DNA from: Bolinopsis microptera
Lineage: Eukaryota; Ctenophora; Tentaculata; Lobata; Bolinopsidae
Reading direction: 5' to 3'
Length of the DNA: 64,000 bases
Assembly (NCBI RefSeq): GCF_026151205.1
Contig: NC_087080.1
Span: 1,420,879-1,484,878, forward strand
In this document: in pieces, positions 20,635 through 32,526 of the stretch
Position numbering within the stretch: position 1 is the first letter of the stretch
Layout of the letters: the number at the start of each line of letters is the position of its first letter
Translations under genes and position numbers: made by a program
The notes under the pieces: model-generated
Told to the model about the DNA's origin: nothing
The model's database searches: none
The model's input: the letters and a program-made list of their open reading frames with translations, nothing else

Positions 20635-22414
20635 ACTATGTTAATTGAATGTCTTACTAATTAAGTTTTACATTCTTTATTCCTCGAAATACTTAAGAGT
20701 GCACGACAGAAAGTCTAACACTAACAGGACCACTATTTAGATGGAGCTGTTTTAGTTTATTTGCTTACTTTTCATCGGCTTTAAATATTTAAACCACGTA
20801 TTTATCGATGATCATTTTTTTTGGAATTCGTTGTTTTATTTTTGTAAAATTACAAAATAACATTGTTTATCGAGAACAAATTAAAAAAGTTTTTCTCAGA
20901 TAACAATTGGATCCTTGCTTAAGCTAAACCACATTCAATTCAATTTGATGTGCTGAAAACAGGAAAGTTCTATATCCGTTGCTCATAAGGTTCAATTAAA
21001 AATAAAATAATTTTAAGTTCCATCCTGTATATCCTCCTGCCACGGTAATATTTAAAATTGGCTATTTTAGTAAAAAGGAGTAATTTTAGTGGTTTGAGAT
21101 TCGTTGTTCATACATGAATTGCATAAAGGCATTTTGTTTATTTGGTGTAATGAAAATTACTAAAAATTTCCAGTCATTGACTGTGCTTGAATGATTTTAT
21201 GTGTAAGATACATCTCCTAAAGTTTAGCAGATTATTTATATAAGAAGTGTATCCGAATTATAGAAGAAGCTTACGTTTAATTAACAAATGAAGCTTTTTG
21301 TGTTCAACCAAGGGATAGTTCGACAAGGTTGATGACATTCCATGAAGGTGTCTAATCAGAACACCACAGAAGAACACCTGATAGCAGATCGGCCAATCAC
21401 AGTCTCAGACGGTGGTCTATGGATCGTAAGAATGGATAATGAGCGGCAGAGTTTAAAGATAATGAGCAGCAGACACAGGACTCTGTGAGATTCGGAGACG
21501 ATATATGGGGATGACGATCGGAAGATAGAGCAGTCTAAGCCAGCACAGCCGATAGGGTTGTTCCAGTACTCAGGGGCCAGTAGGCCGGTTTCGACCAGCT
21601 ACGCTATGTTTCGATAAGCTTGCTAGTCGTAGTAATCCAGTAAGTTCTTTTTCTTAATTTGATGTGAGCGTTTAATTTAGCTGTATTGTTTCTAAATTAA
21701 AAGTTCAGACGTGCATTTATAATAATATTGTTTCCAATTGTCAATTCCTGTTTCCTCCATTCATCTTAATCAACGCAGCTAGTAATACGTAATTTCTATC
21801 CAGGTTCAACCAGACACGAATACATGTTGCAGTTTTGTTGATAAGATTCCTCCTAAACTAGATGACCATTCCTTAAACCATCATGCGTGTTAGGTTCGTT
21901 CTAGAGGTAGATTACTTTTTTATTCATTTCAGTATGTTAGATCTAAAAATAATAAGAAGGTAGTTGAACATCGTAATTCCTCATTCTCAATCAATATTTT
22001 GGTGTTCAACCAAGGGACAGTTCGACACGGTTGATGACATTCCATGGAGGTGTCCAATCAGAACACCACAGAAGAACACCTGATAGCAGATCGGCCAATC
22101 ACAGTCTCAGACGGTGGTCTATGGATCGTAAGAATGGATAATGAGCGGCAGAGTTTAAAGATAATGAGCAGCAGACACAGGACTCTGTGAGATTCGGAGA
22201 CGATATATGGGGATGACGATCGGAGGATAGAGCAGTCTTAAGCCAGCACAGCCAATAGGGTTGTTCCAGTACTCAGGGGCCAGTTGGCCGGTTTCGACCA
22301 GTTACGCTATATTTTGATAAGCTTGCTAGTCGTAGTAATCCAGTAAGTTATTTTTCTTAATTTGATGTGAGCGTTTAATTTAGCTGTCTTGCTTCTAAAT
22401 TAGGAGTTCAGACG
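20635..22414. repeat. Shared 3' flank with a 702-bp repeat
   Basis: Bases 20635-20789 match 60106-60255, and from 20790 the match continues at 62190-63210 behind copy B. Within it a unit starting TGTTCAACCAAGGGATAGTT at 21301 recurs at 22003, period 702, and once behind copy B at about 62700. No ORF is conserved between the copies. Confidence 0.65.
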
Positions 22415-25369
22415 TGAATTTATAATAATATTGTTTAGAATTGTCTATTCCAGTTTCCTCCATTCATCTTAATCAACGCAGCTAGTAATACGTAATTTCT
22501 ATCCAGGTTTAACCAGACACGAATACATGTTGCAGTTTTGTTGATAAGATTCCTCCTAAACTAGATGACCATTCCTAAGACCATCATGCGTGTTAGGTTC
22601 GTTCTAGAGGTAGATTACTTTTCTATTAATCTCAGCATGATAGATCTAGGAATAATAAGAGTACTACTACTACTATGTCGGAACTCCCCTCCCCTTCTTC
22701 AAGATCGTATAAGGAAGCTCCCTTTGTCTTGCTCTACTATTTGTTACATTGACCTCTACAGCCCTTTAAGATAATCTTTTAATTTGTTACCTCTCAGGAC
22801 CATAGTATACCATACAAGACATTTCTTTAACTCCTCGTTACGACACATAGAAGAAATGAAACAGAGAGAAGAATACGGCAGTCATCTATGGATTCTCTCA
22901 AAAGACTAACAGAAGGAACAACCCAGTTTGATCTTTCTGAACTATACATTTTATACTGGTATAGTATTGTTATCTATTTTTACCTATTGTTACCTTTTTA
23001 TCCGTGCTAGTTAATCAGGTTTTTGGGTACTGGGCCATCCTGGTTAGCCTGCTATGGGCCGTTCCCCTGGCTTATGCAGGTGAATTTATAATAATATTGT
23101 TTTCAATTGTCTATTCCAGTTTCCTCCATTCATCTAAATCAATGCAGCTAGTAATAAGTAATTTCTATCCAGGTTCAACCAGACACGAATACATGTTGCA
23201 GTTTTGTTGATAAGATTCCTCCTAAACTAGATGACCATTCCTAAGACCATCATGCGTGTTAGTTTCGTTCTAGAGGTAAATTACTTTTCTATTAATCTCG
23301 GCATGTTAGATCTAGGAATAATAAGAGTACTACTACTACTATGTCGGAACTCCCCTCCCCTTCTTCAAGATCGTATAAGTAAGCTCCCTTTGTCTTGCTC
23401 TACTATTTGTTACATTGACCTCTACAGCCCTTTAAGATAATCTTTTAATTTGTTACCTGTCAGGACCATAGTATACCATACAAGACATTTCTTTAACTCC
23501 TCGTTACAGTTAGGTTACAACCACACATAGAAGAAAGGAAACAGAGAGAAGAATACGGCAGTCATCTATGGACTCTTTCAAAAGACTAACAGAACGAACA
23601 TCCCGGTTTGATCTTTCTAAACTATACATTTTATACTGGTATAGTATTGTTATCTATTTTTACCTATTGTTACCTTTTTATCCGTGCTAGTTAATTAGGT
23701 TTTTGGGTACTGGGCCATCCTGGTTAGCCTGCTATGGGCCGTTCCCCTGGCTTATGCAGGTGAATTTATAATAATATTGTTTTCAATTGTCTATTCCAGT
23801 TTCCTTCATTCATCTAAATCAATGCAGCTAGTAATAAGTAATTTCTATCCAGGTTCAACCGGACACGAATACATGTTGCAGTTTTGTTGATAAGATTCCT
23901 CCTAAACTAGATGACCATTCCTAAGACCATCATGCGTGTTAGGTTCGTTCTAGAGGTAGATTACTTTTCTATTAATCTCGGCATGTTAGATCTAGGAATA
24001 ATAAGAGTACTACTACTACTATGTCGGAACTCCCCTCCCCTTCTTCAAGATCGTATAAGTAAGCTCCCTTTGTCTTGCTCTACTATTTGTTACATTGACC
24101 TCTACAGCCCTTTAAGATAATCTTTTAATTTGTTACCTCTCAGGACCATAGTATACCATACAAGACATTTCTTTAACTCCTCGTTACGACACATAGAAGA
24201 AATGAAACAGAGAGAAGAATACGGCAGTCATCTATGGATTCTCTCAAAAGACTAACAGAAGGAACAACCCAGTTTGATCTTTCTGAACTATACATTTTAT
24301 ACTGGTATAGTATTGTTATCTATTTTTACCTATTGTTACCTTTTTATCCGTGCTAGTTAATCAGGTTTTTGGGTACTGGGCCATCCTGGTTAGCCTGCTA
24401 TGGGCCGTTCCCCTGGCTTATGCAGGTGAATTTATAATAATATTGTTTTCAATTGTCTATTCCAGTTTCCTTCATTCATCTAAATCAATGCAGCTAGTAA
24501 TAAGTAATTTCTATCCAGGTTCAACCGGACACGAATACATGTTGCAGTTTTGATGATAAGATTCCTCCTAAACTAGATGACCATTCCTAAAACCATCATG
24601 CGTGTTAGGTTCGTTCTAGAGGTAGATTACTTTTTCTATTAATCTCAGCATGTTAGATCTAGGAATAATAAGAGTACTACTACTACTATGTCGGAACTCC
24701 CCTCCCCTTCTTCAGAGCGTGTAAGGAAGCTCCCTTTGTCTTGCTCTACTATTTGTTACATTGACCTCTACCGCCCTTTAAGATAATCTTTTAACGTGTT
24801 ACCTCTCAGGACCATAGTATACCATACAAGACATTTCTTTAACTCCTCGTTACAGTTAGGTTACAACCACACATAGAAGAAAGGAAACAGAGAGAAGAAT
24901 ACGGCAGTCATCTATGGACTCTTTCAAAAGACTAACAGAACGAACATCCCGGTTTGATCTTTCTAAACTATACATTTTATACTGGTATAGTATTGTTATC
25001 TATTTTTACCTATTGTTACCTTTTTATCCGTGCTAGTTAATTAGGTTTTTGGGTACTGGGCCATCCTGGTTAGCCTGCTATGGGCCGTTCCCCTGGCTTA
25101 TGCAGGTGAATTTATAATAATATTGTTTTCAATTGTCTATTCCAGTTTCCTTCATTCATCTAAATCAATGCAGCTAGTAATAAGTAATTTCTATCCAGGT
25201 TCAACCAGACACGAATACATGTTGCAGTTTTGTTGATAAGATTCCTCCTAAACTAGATGACCATTCCTAAGACCATCATGCGTGTTAGGTTCGTTCTAGA
25301 GGTAGATTACTTTTCTATTAATCTCAGCATGTTAGATCTAGGAATAATAAGAGTACTACTACTACTACT
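22415..25369. repeat. Higher-order satellite: alternating 666- and 680-bp units
   Basis: Landmark TGAATTTATAATAATATTG starts units at 22415, 23081, 23761, 24427 and 25107, giving lengths 666, 680, 666 and 680. Odd units share GGATTCTCTC and AGAAGGAACAACCC; even units share GGACTCTTTC, AGAACGAACATCCC and a 14-bp insertion. The true repeat is therefore a 1346-bp dimer. The 69-codon ORFs in each unit come with the repeat and are not supported as genes. The array is interrupted at about 25370 by a LINE and resumes at 28670. Confidence 0.9.
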
Positions 25370-25370
25370 A

Positions 25371-28300
25371 AACGGATTAAACGGATTAAACGGATTAAAC
25401 GATTCAAAAGTCAAATTACAATGGTAATGTCTGACCAGATATAAAAAATTAAATTTACCCAAAAGTCATAAAATATATATATATATACCCCGTAAATCTT
25501 AAGAGTGACATTCAAAATACTTAATAATTTAAATGAACTTTTCTGAAAGTGTTCCGAGTCATAGATTATAATTTGGCAATATTGTTAATGTTAGGAATTT
25601 GTTTGGGGGACGCTTTAGGGAATCTTCGTTCATGAGCTTTGGTAAGGAACCTTCCTAGGTCTCCGATGGTTGTAGGGTGTGCGAAGATCTGTCCAATGTC
25701 AGAGAAGAGTAATGTTTTACTTTGTTGGGACAAACAGTGGCGGAGATCTTCATAGAGAGGGCAAGTACGCAATACATGAAGTTCATCTTCGATGATTGGA
25801 TCAGGGAAAGGAAGCTCTAGAAGAAGATCGAGTGACTCCACATCTGTAGTAGAACAGTGTTTGCATGCCCTATTCGAAAGTTTTTGTCGATGTATGCCGT
25901 GTCTTCCAGTTTCGATGTTGTATTGATGCGAGCTTGTTCTGAGTTGCGCAAGTCTCCTAGTCTGCTGTGGCCGTAGGTTGATCGACAGGTATGTTTCGCA
26001 ACCGAAGCTTGCCTTGATGAGGTTGTAGAATCCTAGTTTTCTGTTGAGTTTTCGCTCTTTGTTCCATTGTTGAACGAAAAGGGTTTTCATAGCCTCGCTG
26101 ATTTTGAGCGGGTTTGAAATATCACTTCCTCCTGTCAGTTCTTTCACTGTGTTCTTGGTGGATTCCAGCCGGGAGAACCATAACAGTTTCAGATCCCTCT
26201 GCTCGGCGTAAGCGTGCCTCACTAAAGAAGAGCATCCCTCTTTGTCCAGTCCCTCCAACCTCCCGAGGTAGCTATAGACTTGGGACGTAAGCTCGATGGC
26301 AAGCGGGTATCTTCCAGTGTCACCCCACACAGCGGTGTTTGAAGTCGATTTGTTGACATTCATAGTCCATTTCATAAATGATAGGTGAACTTTCTCCAGG
26401 GGGTCTTTTGCTGTATCCTGAGTAGCCGGATAACTCCCCGAAGCAAAGATAGACATGAAATTTGTCATGGGAAGCCAGATCTGACACCCGTAGGATAGAA
26501 CAGGAACAATCAGAGTGTCGAAAAGCTTAAACACAGTTGTCTTCCGGAGGTATCGAAGGTCAAGCATACTTTTGAGAGAGAAGTAGCTCCGGAGCCCTTT
26601 TTGTCTAAGCTTTATCTGTGCAAGTTTTAATGATCCCGTGAGTGTGAACGTAATTCCAAGATATGTGTACTCACGCACTGATGGCAAGGTCATTTCCCCG
26701 TAGAAAAAATTAGTACTGTCCTTGAGCACCCGTCCTGCCCGGTTAAACACCATAATTGCTGTTTTTGATATCTGGTGGATTCGTGTAGTGTTTTTGAGTC
26801 TCATGATTTGATAGTTCTTTTATTCAAATTTCTGATTGTTTCTGAATAGACTCAGTGATGACAGATTCTAATGGAAATAAATAGCTGAATAACGTATCGA
26901 CATTTCTACGTCATACTCATATTCTCAAATTATTTGTTATATAGTAGTGTTGAAAGTATTAAAAAGTATGTTTTTGATATGTTAACCGATAACCCCCACT
27001 CTTGACAGTAGGTGTGTAAAACTTCTAACATTCTTTGAAGACTTTCTTGATCGAGAGCCAACAGAATCAGGTCATCGGCCCAGAGGAGGTGGGTTACTCT
27101 AGTACTTTTCAGTAACGGTACTTCGACATTTTCCATAGAATTAAGGTCTTCTGATAGTTGGTGTATGAAGCATTTGAAGAGTTCTGGAGACATGGGGTGT
27201 CCTTGTTCAGTCCCGCAAAGAACATCGATCTTTTCAGAGAGCTTGTTCAAGAGCTTGATTTTTGCTTTGGAGTTTGTGTACATGAACTCCATGCAACCAA
27301 AGAATCTTCCTTTGATGCCTAGTTTCCAGAGTTTGTACAAGAGTGCCTCCCGGCAGACTGTATCAAACGCTTTGGCGTAGTCAACAAAACAGGAGAACAA
27401 TCTGCCTTTGTCAGTTAGCTTTTACATATTTTTCTATGCAAGTCGACAGTGTCAATATATGATCTGCTGTTTGCGCGTTTTTTCAAAACCCCAGTTGATT
27501 GGGGGTGTCAGGGTTTGTCTCAGCACGGAATTTTATAAGTCTCTGGAGGAGAATACTTGCAAACAGTTTTCCCACGTTGCTGGCTACTGCAATTGCCCTA
27601 TAGTTGTTGGGATCGTAGATGTTGCCTTTTTTGTGCAGAGGCGTCACAACAGATGTTCCCCAGGGATAAACTCTGTGTGATAAACATAGGTTAAAGAGAT
27701 GCAGTATAGCGCACTGCATATGTTTTCCAGAGAGTTTGAGAAATTCATTGGGGATTAAATCCTCCGACACTGCTTTCCCTTTCTTGAGCACTCGAGTACA
27801 AGCCAACAGTTCTTCGGAGCTTATGTCTTGGTCAAGGATTTCTGTGAGTGTTTGCTGGGTGGCATCTCTGTCCATTTCGTCTTGTAGTTCTTTTATTTTC
27901 TTAGGGCTGATCGATGGTTTACTATACAGCTCTTTGAAGAATTTGCTGAAGTTAAGCATATCAAAGACGTCCAATTTGCTTCCATTTGTCTTCATATCTT
28001 TAAGCCTCTTGAAACGGGACCAGTTAATATTTTTGCCTCGTTCGATGTCACTACATAGGTCCTCTATGAATGCAGACTTTTTAAGTTTTATGAGTTTCCG
28101 ATATGATCGTCGACTTTCATAGTAAGAGTCTCTGAGTTTTTTATTCGTAGGATTTTTGCCGTAACTTTTGGACAGTTTGTTCAACTCCCGCTTGCCGTTT
28201 ATACAACTTACATCAAACCACGGAGCTTTGGGCTTCATCCTTTGTCTCCTTTTTCTTTTTCCGCTCACTATTTTCCTATCTGGCTTGTTCCTCGGACCCT

Positions 28301-28668
28301 TTGTCGGAAGAATAACATCGGCAATGTCTTGGAAGATAGATACGAGTTCTTCATTAAGACACAAAACTTGTTCTCTGTCTGTGCATTGGGTTTCCGCGAT
28401 TCGGGTTATTTTCTGAACAAATTCTGGCGAATTCTGGATCGCATGAAACTGAAATTGAAGTTTCTCGTCCTCATTATCCCATTTGTATTTTTATGTGCGT
28501 CTTCTAGTGTTTCAAGTAGATCCTCTGCATCAACCAAGTTGTGTTTGTGCTTTATTTTGCAGATGCACGGCTTGTGGTCAGAAAATTTGTTAAGATTCTG
28601 CACTTGGAATGACAGCACTGATTCCAACAATTCAGGTGTGACTGCCATATAGTCAACTACGCTGGCAC
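25371..28668 (-). pseudogene. 5'-truncated, frameshifted LINE in the satellite
   Basis: Minus-strand pieces form one LINE ORF2: end of the endonuclease (FSDHKPCICKIK, 28640-28406), linker and first RT motifs (28364-27483; KGKAVSEDLIPNEFLKL, NNYRAIAVASNVGKLFA), central RT (27400-26930; VDYAKAFDTVCREALLYKL, GTEQGHPMSPELF, LLWADDLILLA) and C-terminal region (26804-25566) with a Cys-rich stretch CKHC...CPLYEDL. Several frameshifts and a nested insertion disable it. The 3' end carries three copies of a 9-bp tail (AACGGATTA on the plus strand). The 5' end is cut inside the endonuclease, typical of target-primed insertion. It splits a satellite unit at ACTACTAC / CTATGTCGG. Confidence 0.88.
26772..26968. 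mobile_element. 197-bp retroposed insert with 12-bp target duplication
   Basis: TGTTTTTGATAT occurs at 26760-26771 and 26969-26980, so the ISKT codons of the host LINE are duplicated around this insert. It ends GTTATATAGTAGTGTTGAAA then GTATT, a tail nearly identical to the one ending the insert at 44883-45069. It is probably a short SINE or a LINE-mobilised RNA. No tRNA-like A/B boxes are obvious. Confidence 0.65.
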
Positions 28669-29100
28669 CTATGTCGGAACTCCCCTCCCCTTCTTCAAGA
28701 TCGTGAAAGGAAGCTCCCTTTGTCTTGCTCTACTATTTGTTACATTGACCTCTACCGCCCTTTAAGATAATCTTTTAATTTGTTACCTCTCAGGACCATA
28801 GTATACCATACAAGACATTTCTTTAACTCCTCGTTACAGTTAGGTTATAACGACACATAGAAGAAAGGAAACAGAGAGAAGAATACGGCAGTCATCTATG
28901 GATTCTCTCAAAAGACTAACAGAAGGAACAACCCAGTTTGATCTTTCTAGACTATGCATCTTAAATACTGGTATAGTATTGTTATATATTTTTTACCTAT
29001 TGTTACATTTTTATCCGTGCTAGTTAATCAGGTTTTTTGGGTACTGGGCCATCCTGGTTACCCTGCTATGGGCCGGGCCGTTCCCCTGAATAATGCAGGT
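28669..29100. repeat. Resumed satellite unit after LINE
   Basis: CTATGTCGGAACTCCCCTCC onward matches the second part of the 666/680-bp unit up to the TTATGCAGG region, with more divergence toward the end. It confirms that the LINE split one unit. Confidence 0.8.
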
Positions 29101-29129
29101 CTAATTTACCCATATATAAGTATATATTA

Positions 29130-29560
29130 TACATATGTCGGAACTACGCCAGATAACCCCCTCCATATATCCTTGTCCCGCATCATGGTTTACAGTTCCT
29201 CTTTAGAGTTTGTCCCAACAATCAACATCCTTCAGTAACATAGACAAGTAGCTTTGTCTTGGTCGGCCTTGCTGTTATCTATCATGCATAGGTTCCCATA
29301 AGACCAAATCACTGGTAAGTAGCTCCGGATGTCTGATGCAGTGTCCCACCAATTTTAATTTCCAGTTTCCTAACTTGTTTGACAGACCTTGTCCTTCCAT
29401 GAGATACCCAGCACCATACGCAGCATCTTTGTGTATGTCCCGTCCAAACATTTCTCTTGAGCCTTTGTCAGTATCCAGGTTTCTGATCCGTAGAGTAGTA
29501 CTGACTCACAAGCCTCTATGAGCAATTGAGAATCTTTAAGAGTTTGGATTTCCAGATATC
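29130..29560 (-). pseudogene. LINE C-terminal fragment (RTE-like)
   Basis: Minus strand reads SVLLYGSETWILTKAQEKCL, then LDGTYTKMLRMVLGISWKDK, a stop, and later DKDIWRGLSGVVPT. LLYGSETW and the YTKMLR...W block are characteristic of the region after the RT domain in RTE/BovB-type LINEs. The RT core is absent. It may belong to the same clade as the RT fragment at 3412-4165. Confidence 0.7.
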
Positions 29561-29577
29561 CTTCAGTCTATAGTTGA

Positions 29578-30014
29578 ACATCGTAGTTCCTTATTCTCAA
29601 TTAATGTCACATATCTACGAGGAGTTGTACAGTAAGCTATGTTGTGACGTCATCAGGCCATGTTGTGACGTACAACATCGTAGTTCCTTATTCTCAATTA
29701 ATGTCACATATCTACGAGGAGTTGTACAGTGAGCTATGTTGTGACGTCATCAGGCCATGTTGTGACGTCATCAGGCCATGTTGTGACGTACAACATCGTA
29801 GTTCCTTATTCTCAATTAATGTCACATATCTACGAGGATTCCTGCTAATACCGTGTTGTTACTTGCTATTGTCGGTACCAGCTTGATCGGGTTACTAGGT
29901 TACCAGGTTACCAGGTTACTAGGTTACTAGGTTACTAATTAATGTCACATATCTACGAGGATTCCTGCTAATACCGTGTTGTTACTTGCTATTGTCGGTA
30001 CCAGCTTGATCGGG
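29578..30014. repeat. CRE-containing tandem repeats and 10-bp GGTTACTA repeat
   Basis: A unit GAACATCGTAGTTCCTTATT...GGAGTTGTACAGT is repeated about three times from 29578 to 29842. Copies carry GTTGTGACGTCATCAGGCCA, with the palindrome TGACGTCA at about 29646, 29742 and 29763. Bases 29889-29935 are a 10-bp repeat of AGGTTACTAG type. An 80-bp piece starting AATGTCACATATCTACGAGG is duplicated at about 29818 and 29940. Confidence 0.75.
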
Positions 30015-30895
30015 CGCCAAGAATAATTGATTCTCCTTCGTCAGCCGAGACGGTTAGTTCAGTTACAACGTCTGCATAGAGTAGTAGATATATATTCCAA
30101 TTTAGGAAAATGGGTTCCTTTATAATAATAATTATACTAATCCCAGGTGTAACAGTAGGAGGATCTAGGAACACGTTAAATCATATTATAACACTGATGG
30201 AGAGTAACTGAAGACCCCGTGTCTAACGAAGTGTGAATTAACACACTGCCTTGGTACCCTCTAGTCGGCTGTGTTTTCGGGCTGCCTGGCGTTCAATTCC
30301 TGGAGTTGGTCACCCCCAGGACTGGAAATACGTCACCAGGCAAGTGAAACAGGGTGGTAAGGGGACGACAGTCCACACCTAGCTAGTATCTTATCTTTTT
30401 GAACCCCACAAAGTGTGGAAAATTACCCATGTTTTATGGAAATCATATAATTAGGAAGATAAGATATACTTTAAGTGAACTGCAAGCAAGCGAAAAAAAA
30501 GTTCATAGTTGTGACAGCTAAGTCCTCTATTGGCCAGACCGTCGGTGGCACCCAGGAGTGCCAATCCCCTGGTCATCCATCGGTACAGACTGGGTCCCTT
30601 GCCGGTGGGTTCACATATGCGTAATATTCTTTAATTTAAAAGATTGCGTAACCTGCTCAATGTACAGTCGGGCCTACACAAGCTTAACGCGACCTGGTCT
30701 TTATGATCGTCCAGTAAGTAAGCGATTGTAGCTGTTGTGATCGAGGGGATTAAAAATCGAACCTCGGGAAACAAAGGGCAGTTCTTTAAACTGCGGAATT
30801 GTGGTCAGCTCAGATTGCGCCTGTATGCACATACAATATACATGATTACATAAGAATAAATAAGTAGGTAAGGGTGCATAAAATAAAAGTTATGA
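30015..30895. other. Intergenic, no gene recognised
   Basis: No coding sequence is supported. GGGCGCCA at 30013 is the complement of a common retroviral-type primer binding site, discussed under findings. GTTCAATTCC at 30291 resembles a pol III B box, but no matching A box was found upstream. Confidence 0.35.
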
Positions 30896-30899
30896 TTAA

Positions 30900-32024
30900 G
30901 GGGGGGGGGTTCACCCTGATTTTGTTGTGAAACTTGGTTTCGAGATAGCAGTTGACCAACAAACTAGGACCAGTGACCGAACTTTTGAGGGGGTCCCGGA
31001 CCCCAACCGCCAAACGGTGCCCGCGGGGCAGCCACGCCCATATTTGGTCCAAATTAGGCCCAATTTAGCCAAATACCCTGAACATGCCCAAAATCCAGAT
31101 TTTAGGTGATCTACTTGTAGCTAGTGATTCCCTGAACTCGTATATGAATTTTCATCAAGATTGGACAATAAATGACTGAGTTATGAGCAAAAAACCATAT
31201 GACCATATTTGGGCATACGCACCAAATTTGATCGATTTTGGCCCATAAATTGGTCAAATATCAATATTTTTGAATGAAACCAACTTTATATGGAAGGTAG
31301 GCCTATACTACACATTATCTATGATTATCAGCTCAGTATCTACCTAATTGTGGGTTCTATGTTCAAATAATCGCAAAAAATGAACAAAATTGCCCATATC
31401 TCAGTTCGCGATATTTGCAAAACTGACTTCGCTCAAAACAATAGAACTCAATAGGGTTTCAATATTTTTTCATGAAATTTTCAGAATCAACGTAGAATTG
31501 TCTCATGACCTTAAGTTTTGGGACAGAATTTTGAGTTAGGCCTTTAAAAAAATTTGGCGGCCAAATTCCAAAATTTGCACTGCTAAATTTAGAATAATCA
31601 TAGATAATGTGTAGTATAGGCCTACCTTCCATATAAAGTTGGTTTCATTCAAAAATATTGATATTTGACCAATTTATGGGCCAAAATCGATCAAATTTGG
31701 TGCGTATGCCCAAATATGGTCATATGGTTTTTTGCTCATAACTCAGTCATTTTTTGTCCAATCTTGATGAAAATTCATATACGAGTTCAGGGAACCACTA
31801 GCTACAAGTAGATCACCTAAAATCGGGATTTTGGGCATGTTCATGGTATTTGGCTAAATTGGGCCTAATTTGGACCAAATATGGGCGTGGCTGCCCCGCG
31901 GGCACCGTTTGGCGGTTGGGGTCCGGGACCCCCTCAAAAGTTCGGTCACTGGTCATAGTTTGTTGGTCAACTGCTATCTCGAAACCAAGTTTCACAAAAA
32001 AATCAGGGTGAACCCCCCCCCCCC
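30900..32024. mobile_element. 1.1-kb TTAA-flanked foldback element with poly-G ends
   Basis: Left arm 30900-31329 and right arm 31593-32024 are inverted copies of about 430 bp around a 263-bp centre. Ends begin with about ten G residues followed by TTCACCCTGATTTT. TTAA flanks both sides (30896-30899 and 32025-32028), the target used by piggyBac and Kolobok transposons. No transposase is encoded, so it is non-autonomous. ORFs inside are translations of the palindrome. Confidence 0.88.
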
Positions 32025-32214
32025 TTAAGTTGAAGCAGTTGGAATGCGAAAGGAGGTCGAAGACCAGAAATATTAATTGATTAAATGTTGTATCATAGAG
32101 CAAGACTTGACATTACATTTTGTAACAATATTTACACGTGCAAATTTAAAGTAGTTTTCAAGTTCGTTACGTTATAAATTGTTTTAACGCGATAGTTAAA
32201 AGATATTGTTTTCA

Positions 32215-32526
32215 GACCAGACTTCCTCCACCATTCGTGACGGCCAACCTGTTAAAGATCGAGACACTCCATTCCGCCTACACCGTAGCTTAGAGATAGA
32301 CTTTGAAAGGTGATTGCCTTAAGACCTTATCATAGACTTTTGATACTAAGATATTTAATTAGTGTAGTATAAAAACTTACTTCCATTGTTATATAAAAAT
32401 TACTTACATTGTTATGCTGAAATGGAATAGTCTACCAGTATGTATCCGGCAGTCAGAGCGGATTTCTACTTTTAAGACCAAACTGATCAAGTACCTCTGG
32501 GCTGCCGATACAGTCTGGCCTGATTA
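32215..32526 (+). pseudogene. LINE ORF2 C-terminal remnant
   Basis: The plus strand has PVKDRDTPFRLHRSL near 32250-32300 and, after a disrupted gap, MLKWNSLPVCIRQSERISTF (32414 onward), then FKTKLIKYLWAADTVWPD and a stop at 32524. The W-NSLP...FK-KL-KYLW pattern is the end of CR1/jockey-like ORF2 proteins. The C-terminus of the LINE at 38668 ends similarly (FKTHLIKYLW). Confidence 0.6.

Noticed and set aside
22565-24553. Repeated 67-69 codon ORFs
   Set aside because: They occur once per satellite unit and show no domain or codon bias.
22415-25369. CRISPR-like regular spacing
   Set aside because: Units are hundreds of bases long without spacers, in a eukaryotic genome; this is a satellite.
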